NCBI GenBank assembly: GCA_049664225.1 | Contig: JBATEX010000006.1 | Location: forward strand, 53,934 to 117,933 | Source: JAUVRX01 sp049664225 | Lineage (GTDB): Bacteria; Acidobacteriota; Thermoanaerobaculia; Multivoradales; JAHEKO01 | Reading direction: 5' to 3' | Length of the DNA: 64,000 nucleotides | In this document: positions 17,588 to 26,810 of the stretch, in pieces | How the letters are laid out: the number at the start of each line of letters is the position of its first letter | How positions within the stretch are numbered: the stretch's first letter is position 1 | Program-made: the position numbers and the translations under genes | The notes under the pieces: generated by a model | Database searches by the model: none | Seen by the model: only the letters and a program-made list of their open reading frames with translations | Told to the model about the DNA's origin: nothing

Positions 17588-18454
17588 CTAGGCCCTCAAA
17601 CAGCGGTCACGGAAGCGGGAGAGGCGGCGAAGATACCGCCTACCGCCATAGAGATGCAGGTCATTGTGTCCGCCGCGGCGCACGAGATAGAAGTCCTTCG
17701 GCTCAGCGGCCGATTCGTAGAGTCTCTTGCCCAACTCCAACGGGACCGTTTCGTCGGCATCGCCATGGATGAACAGCTTGGGGATCCTGAGCTCAGACAC
17801 TTTGTCGACGCTTCGAAATTGGCGGCGGGCCGCCAGGTGAATCGGTAGCGTCGGGAAAACCGCCCGCGCCGCGTCACGGATGTGGGTGAAGGTAGCCTGC
17901 GCGACGATCCCGGCCACCCTCCGATCCAGTGCACAGTCGATCGCCACCGCACCGCCCAACGAGTGACCGAAGAGCAGGATCTCCGCGACTCGACACCCGA
18001 GGCCTCGCGTCAGGTGATCGTGTGCCGCGCGCACATCCAGATAGAGACCATCCTCCGTGGGCTGGCCAGTGCTTCGCCCATAGCCCCGGTAGTCGAAGGC
18101 CAACAGGTTGACCTCCAGACTCCACAGCTTCCTGAGAACACCGATGCGATGCGCGATGCTCCCAGTGCTGCCATGACAGTAGAGAAAGGTGCCTCGGGCC
18201 TGAGGATGAGGTACCCACCATCCGTGCAGTCGCATGCCGTCTTCAGTTGAGAACCAGATGTTCTCGGCCGGCAGGCCGAATGCCTCCGGATTCCAAATAC
18301 CGTTCGGATAGCGATCCGGGACAAAGGTCTTGGAATGCTGGAAGCGATCGAGCCAGAGCCGGGCTGCTGCCATACCGGCGCCCAACGCCACGGCCGGCAG
18401 AACCAGGCTCACCATCTTCCCCGGTCGCTCGCCTCGATCTCTCTCTGTGGTCAT
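17588..18454 (-). CDS. Alpha/beta hydrolase (BEM46/ABHD13-like), membrane-anchored
   Basis: 288 aa. A hydrophobic helix near the N-terminus (about 14-32) could anchor it in the inner membrane. The alpha/beta hydrolase core shows the oxyanion 'YCHGSTGS', the nucleophile elbow GHSLGG, Asp in IHGDADETVP and His in RRGGHNDLHLYG, so the catalytic triad is complete. 'FDYRGYGRS' and the overall order match the BEM46/YfhR group of serine hydrolases with unknown substrates. The gene diverges from an exported protein at 18609; three A-type repeat units lie directly behind its stop. Confidence 0.85.
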   Translation of the reverse strand: MTTERDRGERPGKMVSLVLPAVALGAGMAAARLWLDRFQHSKTFVPDRYPNGIWNPEAFGLPAENIWFSTEDGMRLHGWWVPHPQARGTFLYCHGSTGSIAHRIGVLRKLWSLEVNLLAFDYRGYGRSTGQPTEDGLYLDVRAAHDHLTRGLGCRVAEILLFGHSLGGAVAIDCALDRRVAGIVAQATFTHIRDAARAVFPTLPIHLAARRQFRSVDKVSELRIPKLFIHGDADETVPLELGKRLYESAAEPKDFYLVRRGGHNDLHLYGGRRYLRRLSRFRDRCLRA

Positions 18455-18608
18455 AGAATGCGACTCCTCTCAAACCAACCTACCCACCTGCCGTTTCTAT
18501 TCCGTCCTCGTCTCAGCGAGCGCACCAGGGAATTCTCGAACCATAGATACCAACCGATGATTCCGAAGACGAGACCCTCGCATTCGACTTCGATAAGATC
18601 ATCGAATC

Positions 18609-19136
18609 ATGATGCTGCCCAATCGCACTGTCCGAACCCTGTCGCGTCGCAGCCTGCACACCATCGCCCTGCTCGCCGCCTTCACAGTCAGCAGCTTGAT
18701 GCTCGGTGGGCCCGCCGTCGCCCAGGAGGAGACCCCTCCGATTACCGTCGAGGCCGTCACGGTCGAGCCTGCCTCGCCTGGACCAGACACTCTGTGCAAA
18801 CTGACGGTCAAGCTCGCGAATGCCGGAGACCGCACGGCTTCGCAGCTGGATTTCAAGGTCAAGATCAACGGTCAGGAGCTGCCCGTCTACAGCAATCAGC
18901 TGTTCATGTTTCCGGTACCAGCGGGCGAGACGGTTGATATCCCGCTGTACAACTTCTGGAGCACGGAGACTTCGAGGCCCGCACCCGCGGATGGCAAGCT
19001 TGACATCGAGGTGACCCTGGCGGCGGCTCAGTGGACGGAGATCAAGGTCGAGGCGGACGTCGAGGTCTGGCGACCTCTCGGTCTAGTTGAGGGCCTACCG
19101 ATTGCCAGGACCCTGGCCCTCTCGATGAGCAAGTAG
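18609..19136 (+). CDS. Exported protein with a CARDB/Ig-like domain
   Basis: 175 aa with a signal peptide (basic MMLPNRTVRTLSRR, hydrophobic to about 38, cleavage near AVA-Q). The mature part, about 135 residues, has the pattern 'VEAVTVEPASPGPDTLCKLT ... NAGDRTASQLDFKVKING' and later 'PAGETVDIPL', which is that of a CARDB-like beta-sandwich adhesion or scaffolding domain. Periplasmic or surface-exposed. No partner can be named; it converges on a lipoprotein gene with only 19 bases between their ends. Confidence 0.65.
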   Translation: MMLPNRTVRTLSRRSLHTIALLAAFTVSSLMLGGPAVAQEETPPITVEAVTVEPASPGPDTLCKLTVKLANAGDRTASQLDFKVKINGQELPVYSNQLFMFPVPAGETVDIPLYNFWSTETSRPAPADGKLDIEVTLAAAQWTEIKVEADVEVWRPLGLVEGLPIARTLALSMSK

Positions 19137-19155
19137 CCAGGGCAGATAGGCACTT

Positions 19156-20046
19156 CTACTCGGCCCAGGCGAGGACCTCGAGAGCCATTGACCGCTGCGT
19201 CGCGGCATTGTCATCTACCAGTTTGAAGTTGGGCTGGAGTCGCAGCTCACATTCCTCCAACAGCTCCTTGTCCGCCGGCGAGAGAGAGATCTCGACCTCG
19301 TGGAAGCCGGGCCCGGAAACGCAAATCTCCTCCAGTCCGCAGGTGCTGGTGATTCGAACTTCCGGTGTCGAAGCCTCTTCATCGAGAACTACCCGAGAAG
19401 TCCCTTCTTCGCTACTCGGAATCCGGATCAGCATCCAGATGCTGCCGCTTTCGGGGCACTCGCTAACTCGAATCGTCCCCTCAGCGTCGCTGAGCCACCT
19501 ACGAGCCACGATTTGCGCATCCACCCCACTCTCTAGATGCAGCCAGTCCGGTGAGAAGAAGAACATCGGTGTGTTCTCCAACTCGGCTCCGACCTCTACC
19601 TCCGCTACGCGATATTCGTTTCTGCCGGCTTCTCGGCCATCGACTCGGAGGGGCCACCTGTGGCCCGCAGAATCATAGAGGCCCAAGGTCAGTCCGTAGG
19701 TCCCCGGCTCCAACGGAGGAGCGAGCGCGGATTGATAGAGGCGGATCCCGTACTGCTGCCTCTGCCCAGGCTGCCAATCGAACTCCAGAGTGTGATCGAA
19801 GGTTCTCAGGACCTCACCCTGCTCATCAACGAGGTGCGCGAAGACGAGCGGCTGACCTTCCAAACCCTCCAACGGAAGCTCCATCGCCCAGCTCAATTCG
19901 AGATCGACGACACCCGGAAAAGGCAGCTGCAATTCGTCGGGTTCGACCTGCAGGCCGGCCACCGGAGGATCGGACGGCCCGCATGCAACCAGGCCGAGGA
20001 TGGGCGCCAGGCAGAGAAACATGTCCTTCAGTGTCTTCACATTCAT
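19156..20046 (-). CDS. Putative lipoprotein, unknown function
   Basis: 296 aa. Type II signal peptide with lipobox LVA-C at about residue 22, followed by GPSDPP, so it is expected to be lipidated. The rest is predicted beta-rich with two parts: about 35-150 ('LSWAMELPLEGLEGQPLVFA ... GTYGLTLGLYD') resembling a small sandwich domain, and 160-296 with three Cys. No family recognised. AAGGA lies upstream of the ATG at 20046. It diverges from the SLC13 permease gene. Confidence 0.65.
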   Translation of the reverse strand: MNVKTLKDMFLCLAPILGLVACGPSDPPVAGLQVEPDELQLPFPGVVDLELSWAMELPLEGLEGQPLVFAHLVDEQGEVLRTFDHTLEFDWQPGQRQQYGIRLYQSALAPPLEPGTYGLTLGLYDSAGHRWPLRVDGREAGRNEYRVAEVEVGAELENTPMFFFSPDWLHLESGVDAQIVARRWLSDAEGTIRVSECPESGSIWMLIRIPSSEEGTSRVVLDEEASTPEVRITSTCGLEEICVSGPGFHEVEISLSPADKELLEECELRLQPNFKLVDDNAATQRSMALEVLAWAE

Positions 20047-20166
20047 AGTAGGAGTCCTTCCTGAGTGCCCATTCTATGAGCCTCCCGACCTCGCTATCAA
20101 ACACCACTGCCGAGAATCGATCACGTTGCTAAACTCGGGACACAAGAAAGAGCGTGCCACGGAGCC

Positions 20167-21957
20167 ATGACCTTCACTCTCGAAATCGTCCTGCTGCTGG
20201 GGATCATCCTGTTCACCATCCTCGCGTTCGTGCGGGAGTGGATGAGTATGGACGTGATCGCCCTGACCTGCCTCGGACTCCTGTTGCTCTTCAATCTGGT
20301 TACCCCCGAGGAAGCAATCTCCGGCTTCTCCAACCCCGCCGTCATCATCGTCATGATGATGTTCATCCTGAGCGCGGGACTGGTGCACAGCGGTCTGGTA
20401 ACGAAACTGGGTTACAGGATCGCCGAGCGCACCGGCACGTCGGCAATCGGCGCATCGGTTCTATTGCTCCTCCTGGTTGGTTCCATCTCCGCTTTCATCA
20501 ACAATACAGCCGCGGTCGGAGTGTTCATGCCGGTAGCGATCCACCTGGCGCGACACTATCGATTCAGCCCCTCGAAGATCCTCCTGCCACTTTCCTACAT
20601 GGCCATTGTCGGGGGTACCTGCACCCTCCTGGGAACGTCCACGAACCTGCTGGTGAGCTCGCTGTCAGCCGAGCGGGGCCAGGGGGAATTCCGCGTCTTC
20701 GAGTTTTTCGCCCTCGGCATCATCTTCTTGCTGGTTGGTACCGTCTACAACATCCTCGGCCCGATGCGACTCCTGCCCCCGAGAGTCGAACTGTCGAACC
20801 TGACGGGCCAGTACGATCTCAGTGCCTACCTAACCGAACTCAGGGTTCCACCAGGGTCGAGGATCGAAGGCAGCACCGTCGTGCGAGAGCAGATCAGCGA
20901 GCGGTACCAGATCAATGTCATCGAGATCATCCGCGGGCAAGAAAAGATCTCGACCAACCTGCGCCAAACTCCCCTGAGGGTCGACGACATTCTACTGGTC
21001 CGTGGACCCATGGAGAACATCCTGACGCTGAAGGAGGCCTTCAGCCTACTGTTGCTCACCGACATCAAGCTCAGCGACACCAACCTGAGCGATGAGCACA
21101 CCATTCTCGCCGAGGTGCAGCTGCATCCCTCCTCACAGTTGATTGGCTCGACTCTGAAGGAGATCAACTTCCGCCGACGTTTTGGCTGTTTCGTTTTGGC
21201 ACTGCGACGCACGAGCGAGCTCATTCGGGACAAGCTGGCTCGTATCCCGTTGGTGCCGTGGGACACCTTGCTCATCTTCGGCCCCCGCTCCAGAGTCGAG
21301 GCGCTCTATGAAATGGACGACTTCGTGCCCCTCGGTGAGAGGGACCTGAAGATCCAGCTGGCGCCACGATGGTGGATCGACATCCTGACGATTGTCGGGG
21401 CGATACTCCTCGCCGCCACCGGTTTGATGCCGATTCTCAAGGCCGCCATCCTGGGAGCCGTCGTTCTGCTGATCACCCGACGCATCACCGTTCAGCAGGC
21501 CTACCGCGCCATCGATTGGACGGTGATCTTTCTCCTCGCGGCGATCCTGCCTTTGGGAATCGCCATGGAAAACACCGGCTTGGCGGCCTTGATCGGACAC
21601 GGTTTGGGTTGGGTCGGCGAGACCTACGGGGCGATGATCATGTTGTCGGTGCTCTACCTGGCGACGTCGCTACTGACCTCGGTCTTCTCGAACAACGCCA
21701 CCGCTGTGCTCATGGTGCCGATTGCCTTCAGCGCTGCTGCGACCCTGCAGGTGGATGTGAAGCCGTTTCTCATGGCCGTCGCCTATGCCGCCTCGGCCAG
21801 CTTCATGACCCCGATGGGGTACCAGACCAACGCCATGGTCTTCAGCCCAGGGAACTATCGATTCAACGACTATCTCAGGGCTGGTGCCCCACTGACCCTG
21901 ATCTTCTGGCTGCTGGCCTCGGTCCTGATTCCAATCTTCTGGCCTTTCCACCCCTGA
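20167..21957 (+). CDS. SLC13/DASS-family permease with two RCK_C (TrkA-C) domains
   Basis: 596 aa. Two membrane halves, each with a conserved re-entrant loop: 'FINNTAAVGVFMPVA' with 'GGTCTLLGTSTNLL' in the first and 'FSNNATAVLMVPIA' with 'MTPMGYQTNAMVF' in the second, the SLC13/ArsB-type hairpins that bind Na+ and a carboxylate or sulfate-like anion. Between them, residues about 210-390, are two RCK_C domains ('YQINVIEIIRGQ...VDDILLVRG' and 'FGCFVLALRR...WDTLLIFG'), which probably sense a ligand. The family includes transporters for sulfate, C4-dicarboxylates and citrate; substrate not determined. Confidence 0.92.
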   Translation: MTFTLEIVLLLGIILFTILAFVREWMSMDVIALTCLGLLLLFNLVTPEEAISGFSNPAVIIVMMMFILSAGLVHSGLVTKLGYRIAERTGTSAIGASVLLLLLVGSISAFINNTAAVGVFMPVAIHLARHYRFSPSKILLPLSYMAIVGGTCTLLGTSTNLLVSSLSAERGQGEFRVFEFFALGIIFLLVGTVYNILGPMRLLPPRVELSNLTGQYDLSAYLTELRVPPGSRIEGSTVVREQISERYQINVIEIIRGQEKISTNLRQTPLRVDDILLVRGPMENILTLKEAFSLLLLTDIKLSDTNLSDEHTILAEVQLHPSSQLIGSTLKEINFRRRFGCFVLALRRTSELIRDKLARIPLVPWDTLLIFGPRSRVEALYEMDDFVPLGERDLKIQLAPRWWIDILTIVGAILLAATGLMPILKAAILGAVVLLITRRITVQQAYRAIDWTVIFLLAAILPLGIAMENTGLAALIGHGLGWVGETYGAMIMLSVLYLATSLLTSVFSNNATAVLMVPIAFSAAATLQVDVKPFLMAVAYAASASFMTPMGYQTNAMVFSPGNYRFNDYLRAGAPLTLIFWLLASVLIPIFWPFHP

Positions 21958-22368
21958 CTCCCGCTCACCCTCCCTGGGGTTGAAGCGGCCGGTCGTACCT
22001 CCCGGCCGATCCTTGAGGGGGCTTGGGGGTTGAGGCAGCCGGCGTGCCTTCGGCTGGTCCTTGAGGGCTTGGGGGCCTGGGCAGAGGACCCTCTTCTTGG
22101 AGTGGTTCGTCCGGGCACCGCTAGGGCAGTGAGGCAATGAGGCAGTGAGGGCAGTAAGGCAATAGGGGCCTAGGGGCGTAAGGGCATAGGGGATGACTCC
22201 CGAACGGGAGTCTTGTTCCCTCTCGACGGTCAGCAAGCAGAAAACGGTCGGACGTCAACAACGTTCCACGCCCACAAGCCTTCAAAGATCAGCCGGCAAA
22301 GGTGCCAGCTGCCTCAACCCCAAGCCCTCAAAGAACACCCGGCGGTGGGCCGGGTGCCTCAACCCTTG
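21958..22368. repeat. Intergenic repeat region 3 (A units facing inward from both genes)
   Basis: Between convergent SLC13 and udk genes. Two plus-oriented A units (21974-22078) follow the plus-strand stop and two minus-oriented units (22267-22368) follow the minus-strand stop, so each mRNA would carry A units at its 3' end. The middle holds a partial C-type end (GGTTCGTCCGGGCACCGCTA, 22102-22121), a GGCAGTGA/GGCAATGA imperfect tandem tract (22125-22160) and a 'GGCAATAGGGGCC' tract, then a small hairpin ACTCCCGAACGGGAGT (22196-22211). Confidence 0.8.
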
Positions 22369-23043
22369 TTATTCGGTCAGGAGCTGCTCGATGCGAGCGA
22401 TGACCATTTCGAGCGCGACCCGGTTCTCGCCTCCTTCGGGCACGATGACATCGGCCCATCGCTTGGAAGGCTCGACGAACTCTTCGTGCATCGGCCGGAC
22501 CGTCGTCACGTATTGACGCAGAATATCTTCGAGACTTCGCCCTCGTTCGTTCATATCCCTGCGCAGGCGCCGAATCAAGCGCACATCCGCAGCGGTATCA
22601 ACATAGATCCTGAAGTCGAGTAGCTCCCGGATTCGCGGCTCCGCCAGAAGCAGGATTCCCTCCAGTAAGATCACGGGGCGAGACTCCACCCGCTCACTAC
22701 GCTCGGTGCGGATATGGGCCACGAAGTCGTAGATGGGAACCTCGACCGCCCCGCCCGCCTTGAGTGCCAGCAGGTGAGATACGAGGAGTTCGGAATCTAC
22801 CGCCTCCGGATGATCGAAGTTGTGCCTCAGCAACTCCTCATCCGAGCTCCATTGGACATCTTTGTAGTAGCTGTCCTGCGCCAGGGACGCGATCCGGCCG
22901 GCGCCGACAGCGCGCAAGATGGCCTGCGCCACCGTCGTCTTGCCGGAGCCCGTTCCGCCAGCAACTCCAAGAGCAACAGGTCTCATCGGCGCTTTCTCGA
23001 TCATCGAGACGATCTTATCTCGGCTGCTTCTCTGCTTGTGCAT
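22369..23043 (-). CDS. udk: Uridine kinase
   Basis: 224 aa, phosphorylating uridine and cytidine in pyrimidine salvage. The Walker A loop GVAGGTGSGKTT lies at 26-37; 'DSYYKD' and 'FDHPEAVD' are the nucleoside-binding signatures, 'YDF..H.R' the lid, and 'ILLEGILLL' the family's conserved strand. The first Met codon overlaps the stop of the upstream HAD gene (TGATG), implying coupling; an in-frame ATG 13 codons in gives the more usual N-terminus. Last gene of the def-to-udk unit. Confidence 0.93.
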   Translation of the reverse strand: MHKQRSSRDKIVSMIEKAPMRPVALGVAGGTGSGKTTVAQAILRAVGAGRIASLAQDSYYKDVQWSSDEELLRHNFDHPEAVDSELLVSHLLALKAGGAVEVPIYDFVAHIRTERSERVESRPVILLEGILLLAEPRIRELLDFRIYVDTAADVRLIRRLRRDMNERGRSLEDILRQYVTTVRPMHEEFVEPSKRWADVIVPEGGENRVALEMVIARIEQLLTE

Positions 23044-23768
23044 CAGGCGTCGTTCCAGGACTGCAGCAACCCCGGCAACTCCGCGAGCGACCCGATGTCG
23101 ATATCGGCAACCGGACCATCATCGAACTCGCCCCGGATCCAGACCGTCGCAATGCCGGCCGATCGACCAGCAGCAATGTCGCGATCGCGGCGATCACCCA
23201 CCATGATTGCCGCTTCGCGATCGACATCCAGGTCGGTCAGAGCTGCCCTCAGCAGGGCGGGGGAGGGCTTGCGCGTATCGCAGTCGTAGCTGTACCGCCG
23301 AGAACGGAAGCTCTCGAGGAGACCATGGCCTTGCAGGACTTGATCATAGAGTGCGCCGGGCAAGGGCACGTTGGAGACCAGGGCCAGCTCGAGACCGCTC
23401 GATCGCAAGCTGTGCACAGCCTCGACGGCACCTACAATGGGTCTCAGCTGCTCCCCATAGGGGCGAAACCACGCTTCCAGAAGCTGCAGGTCGGAAGTCG
23501 CAATGCCCACAGCCGTGCGCAGTCTCTCGAGGTGTGGCTCCCAGGTCGCTTCGCGGCCCTTTTCGACCCGCCGTAGATAGTCGAGGTGCCAGGGAGTGAA
23601 GAGTAGAACCTCCAGATCATCCCGCGACAACCTGCCGCCCTCGGCTCTGATGAGACGACCCATGGCCTCCCGACCCCGCCAGTCCAGTCTCTCGACTGGA
23701 AAGCCCCGGGCACCGGCCATCTCCAGGACCACTCCGCCCATGTCGAGCAGAACCCCTTTTACCTTCAA
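23043..23768 (-). CDS. HAD-superfamily hydrolase
   Basis: 241 aa from a TTG at 23768 placed six bases after GGAGGGGAG; the reading frame is open further upstream into mutM but that part is not conserved in character. Motif I is LLDMGGVV (D at about 8; the second Asp is replaced by Gly as in some HAD phosphatases with D-x-G), motif II 'LVSNVP', motif III K in TRKPSP, motif IV 'MVGDRRDRDI'. Cytoplasmic phosphatase of unknown substrate. Its stop overlaps the udk start by one base. Confidence 0.82.
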   Translation of the reverse strand: MKVKGVLLDMGGVVLEMAGARGFPVERLDWRGREAMGRLIRAEGGRLSRDDLEVLLFTPWHLDYLRRVEKGREATWEPHLERLRTAVGIATSDLQLLEAWFRPYGEQLRPIVGAVEAVHSLRSSGLELALVSNVPLPGALYDQVLQGHGLLESFRSRRYSYDCDTRKPSPALLRAALTDLDVDREAAIMVGDRRDRDIAAGRSAGIATVWIRGEFDDGPVADIDIGSLAELPGLLQSWNDA

Positions 23769-23785
23769 GATACGCTCCCCTCCAG

Positions 23786-24610
23786 TCACCTCTGACACAT
23801 GGGACAGTAGTAGGTGCTCCTTCCCGACTGCACGATTCGCCGGATGACGGCTCCACAGCGGGTGCACACCTCTCCACAACGATCGTAGACTTCGAGAGAG
23901 ACCTGGAAGTAACCCTCGTTTCCACCACTGTCCGTGAAATCACTGAGTGTCGTTCCACCCTGTTCGATAGCCCGCTCCAACGTGCGCCTGAGGGAGTCGG
24001 CAAGCCTCTGCCAACTCGCCGCGGATATGCGCGCTACCGATCTTCGCGGATGGATACCAGCAGCGAAGAGGGCTTCGGAGGCGTAGATGTTGCCCACCCC
24101 CACAGCAACCCGCGCATCCATCAGGTAGCTCTTCACCGGCCCCCGTCGCCCCTTGGCCCGCTCCGCCAGAACCTGTCCCGAAAACGTCGGCGCGAGGGGC
24201 TCGAGTCCGAGATGACGGAAGTGCCGGTCCACCTGCAGTCGCCCTGTGGGCAGAGCAAAGACCAGCCCGAATCGCCGCGGATCGCGAAATCGGAGCCGCT
24301 CACCGGAATCCAGGTAGATGCCGACATGCTCGTGCGCCTGGCGAGCCTCACCCGCTTCCACGAGAGTCAACCGGCCGCTCATTCCGAGGTGCACTACGAG
24401 GGTCGAGCCCCGTTCGGCGTGCAGCAAGAGGTATTTCGCCCGCCGGTCGGCCTCGAGAACTCGGCGACCGAGAAGCCTGCGCCGCAGGGTCGGTCCATTG
24501 ACGGGTTCTCGCAGTGCGCTGCTCCACACTCGTACCGCCTCGATCGTCTTGCCTCGGATTCTGGGCTCCAGGCTGCGACGCAGCACCTCGACCTCTGGCA
24601 GCTCAGGCAC
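23786..24610 (-). CDS. mutM: Formamidopyrimidine-DNA glycosylase
   Basis: 274 aa, the usual Fpg length. It starts MPELPEVE: P2 is the Schiff-base nucleophile after Met removal and E3 the catalytic acid. 'RRAKYLLLHA' holds the conserved Lys, 'HLGMSGRL' and 'NIYASEALF' are family signatures, and the C-terminal zinc finger has C-x2-C ... C-x2-C (CGEVCTRCG; YYCPMCQR) with the DNA-binding Arg in QSGRSTYYC. It removes 8-oxoguanine and formamidopyrimidines. The start overlaps the 3' end of holA by eight bases. Confidence 0.96.
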   Translation of the reverse strand: MPELPEVEVLRRSLEPRIRGKTIEAVRVWSSALREPVNGPTLRRRLLGRRVLEADRRAKYLLLHAERGSTLVVHLGMSGRLTLVEAGEARQAHEHVGIYLDSGERLRFRDPRRFGLVFALPTGRLQVDRHFRHLGLEPLAPTFSGQVLAERAKGRRGPVKSYLMDARVAVGVGNIYASEALFAAGIHPRRSVARISAASWQRLADSLRRTLERAIEQGGTTLSDFTDSGGNEGYFQVSLEVYDRCGEVCTRCGAVIRRIVQSGRSTYYCPMCQR

Positions 24611-26066
24611 GGTGGGAGGCAGAGGCCAGGTCGCAGACCAGGGCAGTCAAGGCCGCATCCGGCTCGCTGCTCTCGCCCTTGAGCCGGAGCTCCGTTCGCA
24701 GGATGCGTGACGGTATGTCGGCGAGCTCGGAAGCCGGAATCCTGCACGCCGTCTGGTAAACCCTGAACAGGCGGTAGGGGTGGAGCTTGGCCACCGGACT
24801 CTTGAGGCCATCCGCGCTCTCCGACTGCAGCGCCGGCGCGATCTGCGTCTTGAATCGCGGGTAGCTCGTCTCGTCTCTCGACACCCCTGTGGAGTCCAGC
24901 AGAGCCGAAACGGCAGCGAGCTGCCGACCGAAAGAAGCGACCAGAGAGAAGAATGACAGTCGAGCCGCAATCGGATCCTCCGACGAGCCCAGGAGTCGCC
25001 GCAGGCGGAAGAGAGCATCTCGCAAGTCTCCGGTACCGATCGCGTCGAGGATCTTCCAGGCGTCTTCATCACCTCTGTCTTCGACCGTGTCCTCGACCCG
25101 CTGCCGCCCGATGGTCTCGCCCGAGGCCATCGTCGCCAGCTTCCGATACTCGGCGGCGAAGCGCGCTATGGAGTCGCCATCAACGGCCTCCGCACTGGAT
25201 CCCCTGGCGGTACTCCGCATGATGGTGCGGCGAGCTAGCTCTTGGAGGGCGGGAGCCGCGATGCTCACTCCGGTCTCTCTCTTCAGCTCAGCAGCCAGCA
25301 ACTCCAGGCCTTGCCAGCCGCCGCCTTTTGCGACCTCGACTCTTCCCACCTCCGCCAAGACACCCTGCCCTTCCAGGGTCTCCACCAGGGGATGTTGCTT
25401 CGCAACCGCACTTTCGGCCAGGACCAGAGCATGTCTCTCGGGCAGTCCCTCTTCGGCCGCCTCGGCAAGCTCACCGACATCGGTCTCGGCCCAGCCCAGC
25501 AGCCCGCTGGCCAATGCGGCTTCCAGAAGCTCGGCCAGCTGGACCTTGAGATCCTCGACCTGGCGCGGACCACGTGAGCGATTCCCATGGGCCTTCCTGT
25601 AGCGGACACCCCCTTTCAGAGCCCAGGGGGGCAGACTCGCAAGAACCTCGCCTGCAGCGCCCGCCGCGGGGTCGATCTGGAAGAGTCGCAGGGTCTGCAA
25701 CAGCCGGCCCGCAGCGCGTCGCTCCAAGCCCGACAGCTCTGCAGGTTCCGTACCTATGGGAAGTGCCTCGACAGTCTCGTCCAGCAGCTCCGCAGCCGCA
25801 CCGGAGTCGGCCAGCACCGAGGACTCGATGACCACCACTACCTTGGCGGGAGCGAAGAGAGAATAGGTCTTGAGGTCGGCCAGGATGAGGCCAAGATCAG
25901 CTGGACGGCGATGGACTTCCAGCTCACAGCCAACAGACCTGGCCAAAGCCTGGCCAATCTGGATGGCCGCCGGCTCGGCCAAGACCCTGTCGCCCGCCAC
26001 CAGGTACAAAGGCCGGATCCGACCCTCCTCGATCGATCCAAGAACTGTGGCGAGAGATTCGGGCAT
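24603..26066 (-). CDS. holA: DNA polymerase III delta subunit, enlarged
   Basis: 487 aa; the family is normally about 330-350. 'IRPLYLVAGDRVLAEPA' at the N-terminus and 'ETSYPRFKTQIAPAL ... LHPYRLFRVYQTACR ... RILRTELRLKG' at the C-terminus are the delta signatures (clamp-loader arm that opens the beta clamp). Roughly residues 95-185 and 290-330 look like insertions rich in Ala, Leu and Glu. The position in a replication/repair operon (directly before mutM) fits. Whether the insertions are structured is unknown. Confidence 0.85.
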   Translation of the reverse strand: MPESLATVLGSIEEGRIRPLYLVAGDRVLAEPAAIQIGQALARSVGCELEVHRRPADLGLILADLKTYSLFAPAKVVVVIESSVLADSGAAAELLDETVEALPIGTEPAELSGLERRAAGRLLQTLRLFQIDPAAGAAGEVLASLPPWALKGGVRYRKAHGNRSRGPRQVEDLKVQLAELLEAALASGLLGWAETDVGELAEAAEEGLPERHALVLAESAVAKQHPLVETLEGQGVLAEVGRVEVAKGGGWQGLELLAAELKRETGVSIAAPALQELARRTIMRSTARGSSAEAVDGDSIARFAAEYRKLATMASGETIGRQRVEDTVEDRGDEDAWKILDAIGTGDLRDALFRLRRLLGSSEDPIAARLSFFSLVASFGRQLAAVSALLDSTGVSRDETSYPRFKTQIAPALQSESADGLKSPVAKLHPYRLFRVYQTACRIPASELADIPSRILRTELRLKGESSEPDAALTALVCDLASASHRA

Positions 26067-26160
26067 GGTACAGGGTCTGTTTGCTTCGCTCTATAGACGC
26101 GGGCCCCAGGAGACTACCGCTGTTTGATTCCGCTAGTTCTCCCCTGCCAGCCTTCCCAGG

Positions 26161-26340
26161 CTAGGCGTTTCTGGAGGGCGCGGCGGAAACTGCTGCGAGC
26201 ACCACGAAGACTGGTACCGCGCGCTGGTCCGTCAGCGCAAACGGCAGGCCCAGCAGACCGCAAGTGTGTTGCGTGAGGTAGGCGACGAAGACTGCCAGGG
26301 CCAGCGCGAAAAGGGGACGGATGACCGTCCGAATCCGCAT
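26161..26340 (-). CDS. Small membrane protein, hypothetical (59 aa)
   Basis: An ATG-TAG frame of 59 codons in the gap between dksA and holA. It predicts two hydrophobic stretches, LFALALAVFVAYL (10-22) and VPVFVVLAAVSAA (43-55), with a basic N-terminus (MRIRTVIR), as expected of a two-helix inner-membrane microprotein. It begins 26 bases after the dksA stop on the same strand. No clear ribosome site and no recognised family, so it may be chance. Confidence 0.4.
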   Translation of the reverse strand: MRIRTVIRPLFALALAVFVAYLTQHTCGLLGLPFALTDQRAVPVFVVLAAVSAAPSRNA

Positions 26341-26366
26341 CAGCAGCCCACACTGATATGCCTACC

Positions 26367-26765
26367 CTATGCCTCCAGAATGACGCCCTGTTCGGCCTGC
26401 TCCTGACAGTCGATGCAGTATCTTGCCCAGGGTACGGCGCGCAAACGGATCTTCGGAATGTCGTCGGAACAGTTGAGACAAGTGCCGTAGCCGCCTTCAT
26501 CCAGGCGTTCCAAGGCATCCTCGATCTCCAGCAACATCTGCCTTTCGGTATCCGAAAGAGCGAACATGAACTCTCGGTTGTAGGAATTGTTCGCTCGATC
26601 GACGATGTCCTCGGTGCCATCGTCACTGGCTTCTTGCCCCACCTTCAAATCACGCTGGTAGAGGTTGAGGATCTCCTTCTGATGGTCGACGAGCTTCCTA
26701 CGGAAGACCTCGGAGGAGTTGGTTTTCTTCTTCGTAGTTTTCTTGGCTCCAGACATTCTTGCCAC
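26367..26765 (-). CDS. dksA: DksA/TraR family zinc-finger transcription factor
   Basis: 132 aa from a GTG at 26765 placed eight bases after AAGGAG; an ATG nine bases inside is an alternative. The N-terminal part is a helical hairpin ('FRRKLVDHQKEILNLYQRDL' ... 'MLLEIEDALERLDEGGYGTC') and the finger is CLNC...YCIDC. Members insert a coiled-coil tip into the RNA polymerase secondary channel and act with ppGpp. Acidic residues at the tip (about DDGTEDIVDRANN) match the functional Asp pair region. Part of the def-rlmH-dksA-holA unit. Confidence 0.9.
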   Translation of the reverse strand: MARMSGAKKTTKKKTNSSEVFRRKLVDHQKEILNLYQRDLKVGQEASDDGTEDIVDRANNSYNREFMFALSDTERQMLLEIEDALERLDEGGYGTCLNCSDDIPKIRLRAVPWARYCIDCQEQAEQGVILEA

Positions 26766-26810
26766 GTGCCGCGCTCCTTTCACACTTGACTCGGCTGAAG
26801 ATCAGGCCTT

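Noticed and set aside
17221..17772. Open frames running through repeat region 2 (also in regions 4, 5, 6, 7 and 8)
   Set aside because: They are composed of the A, B and C modules, change frame between copies and have no conserved product.
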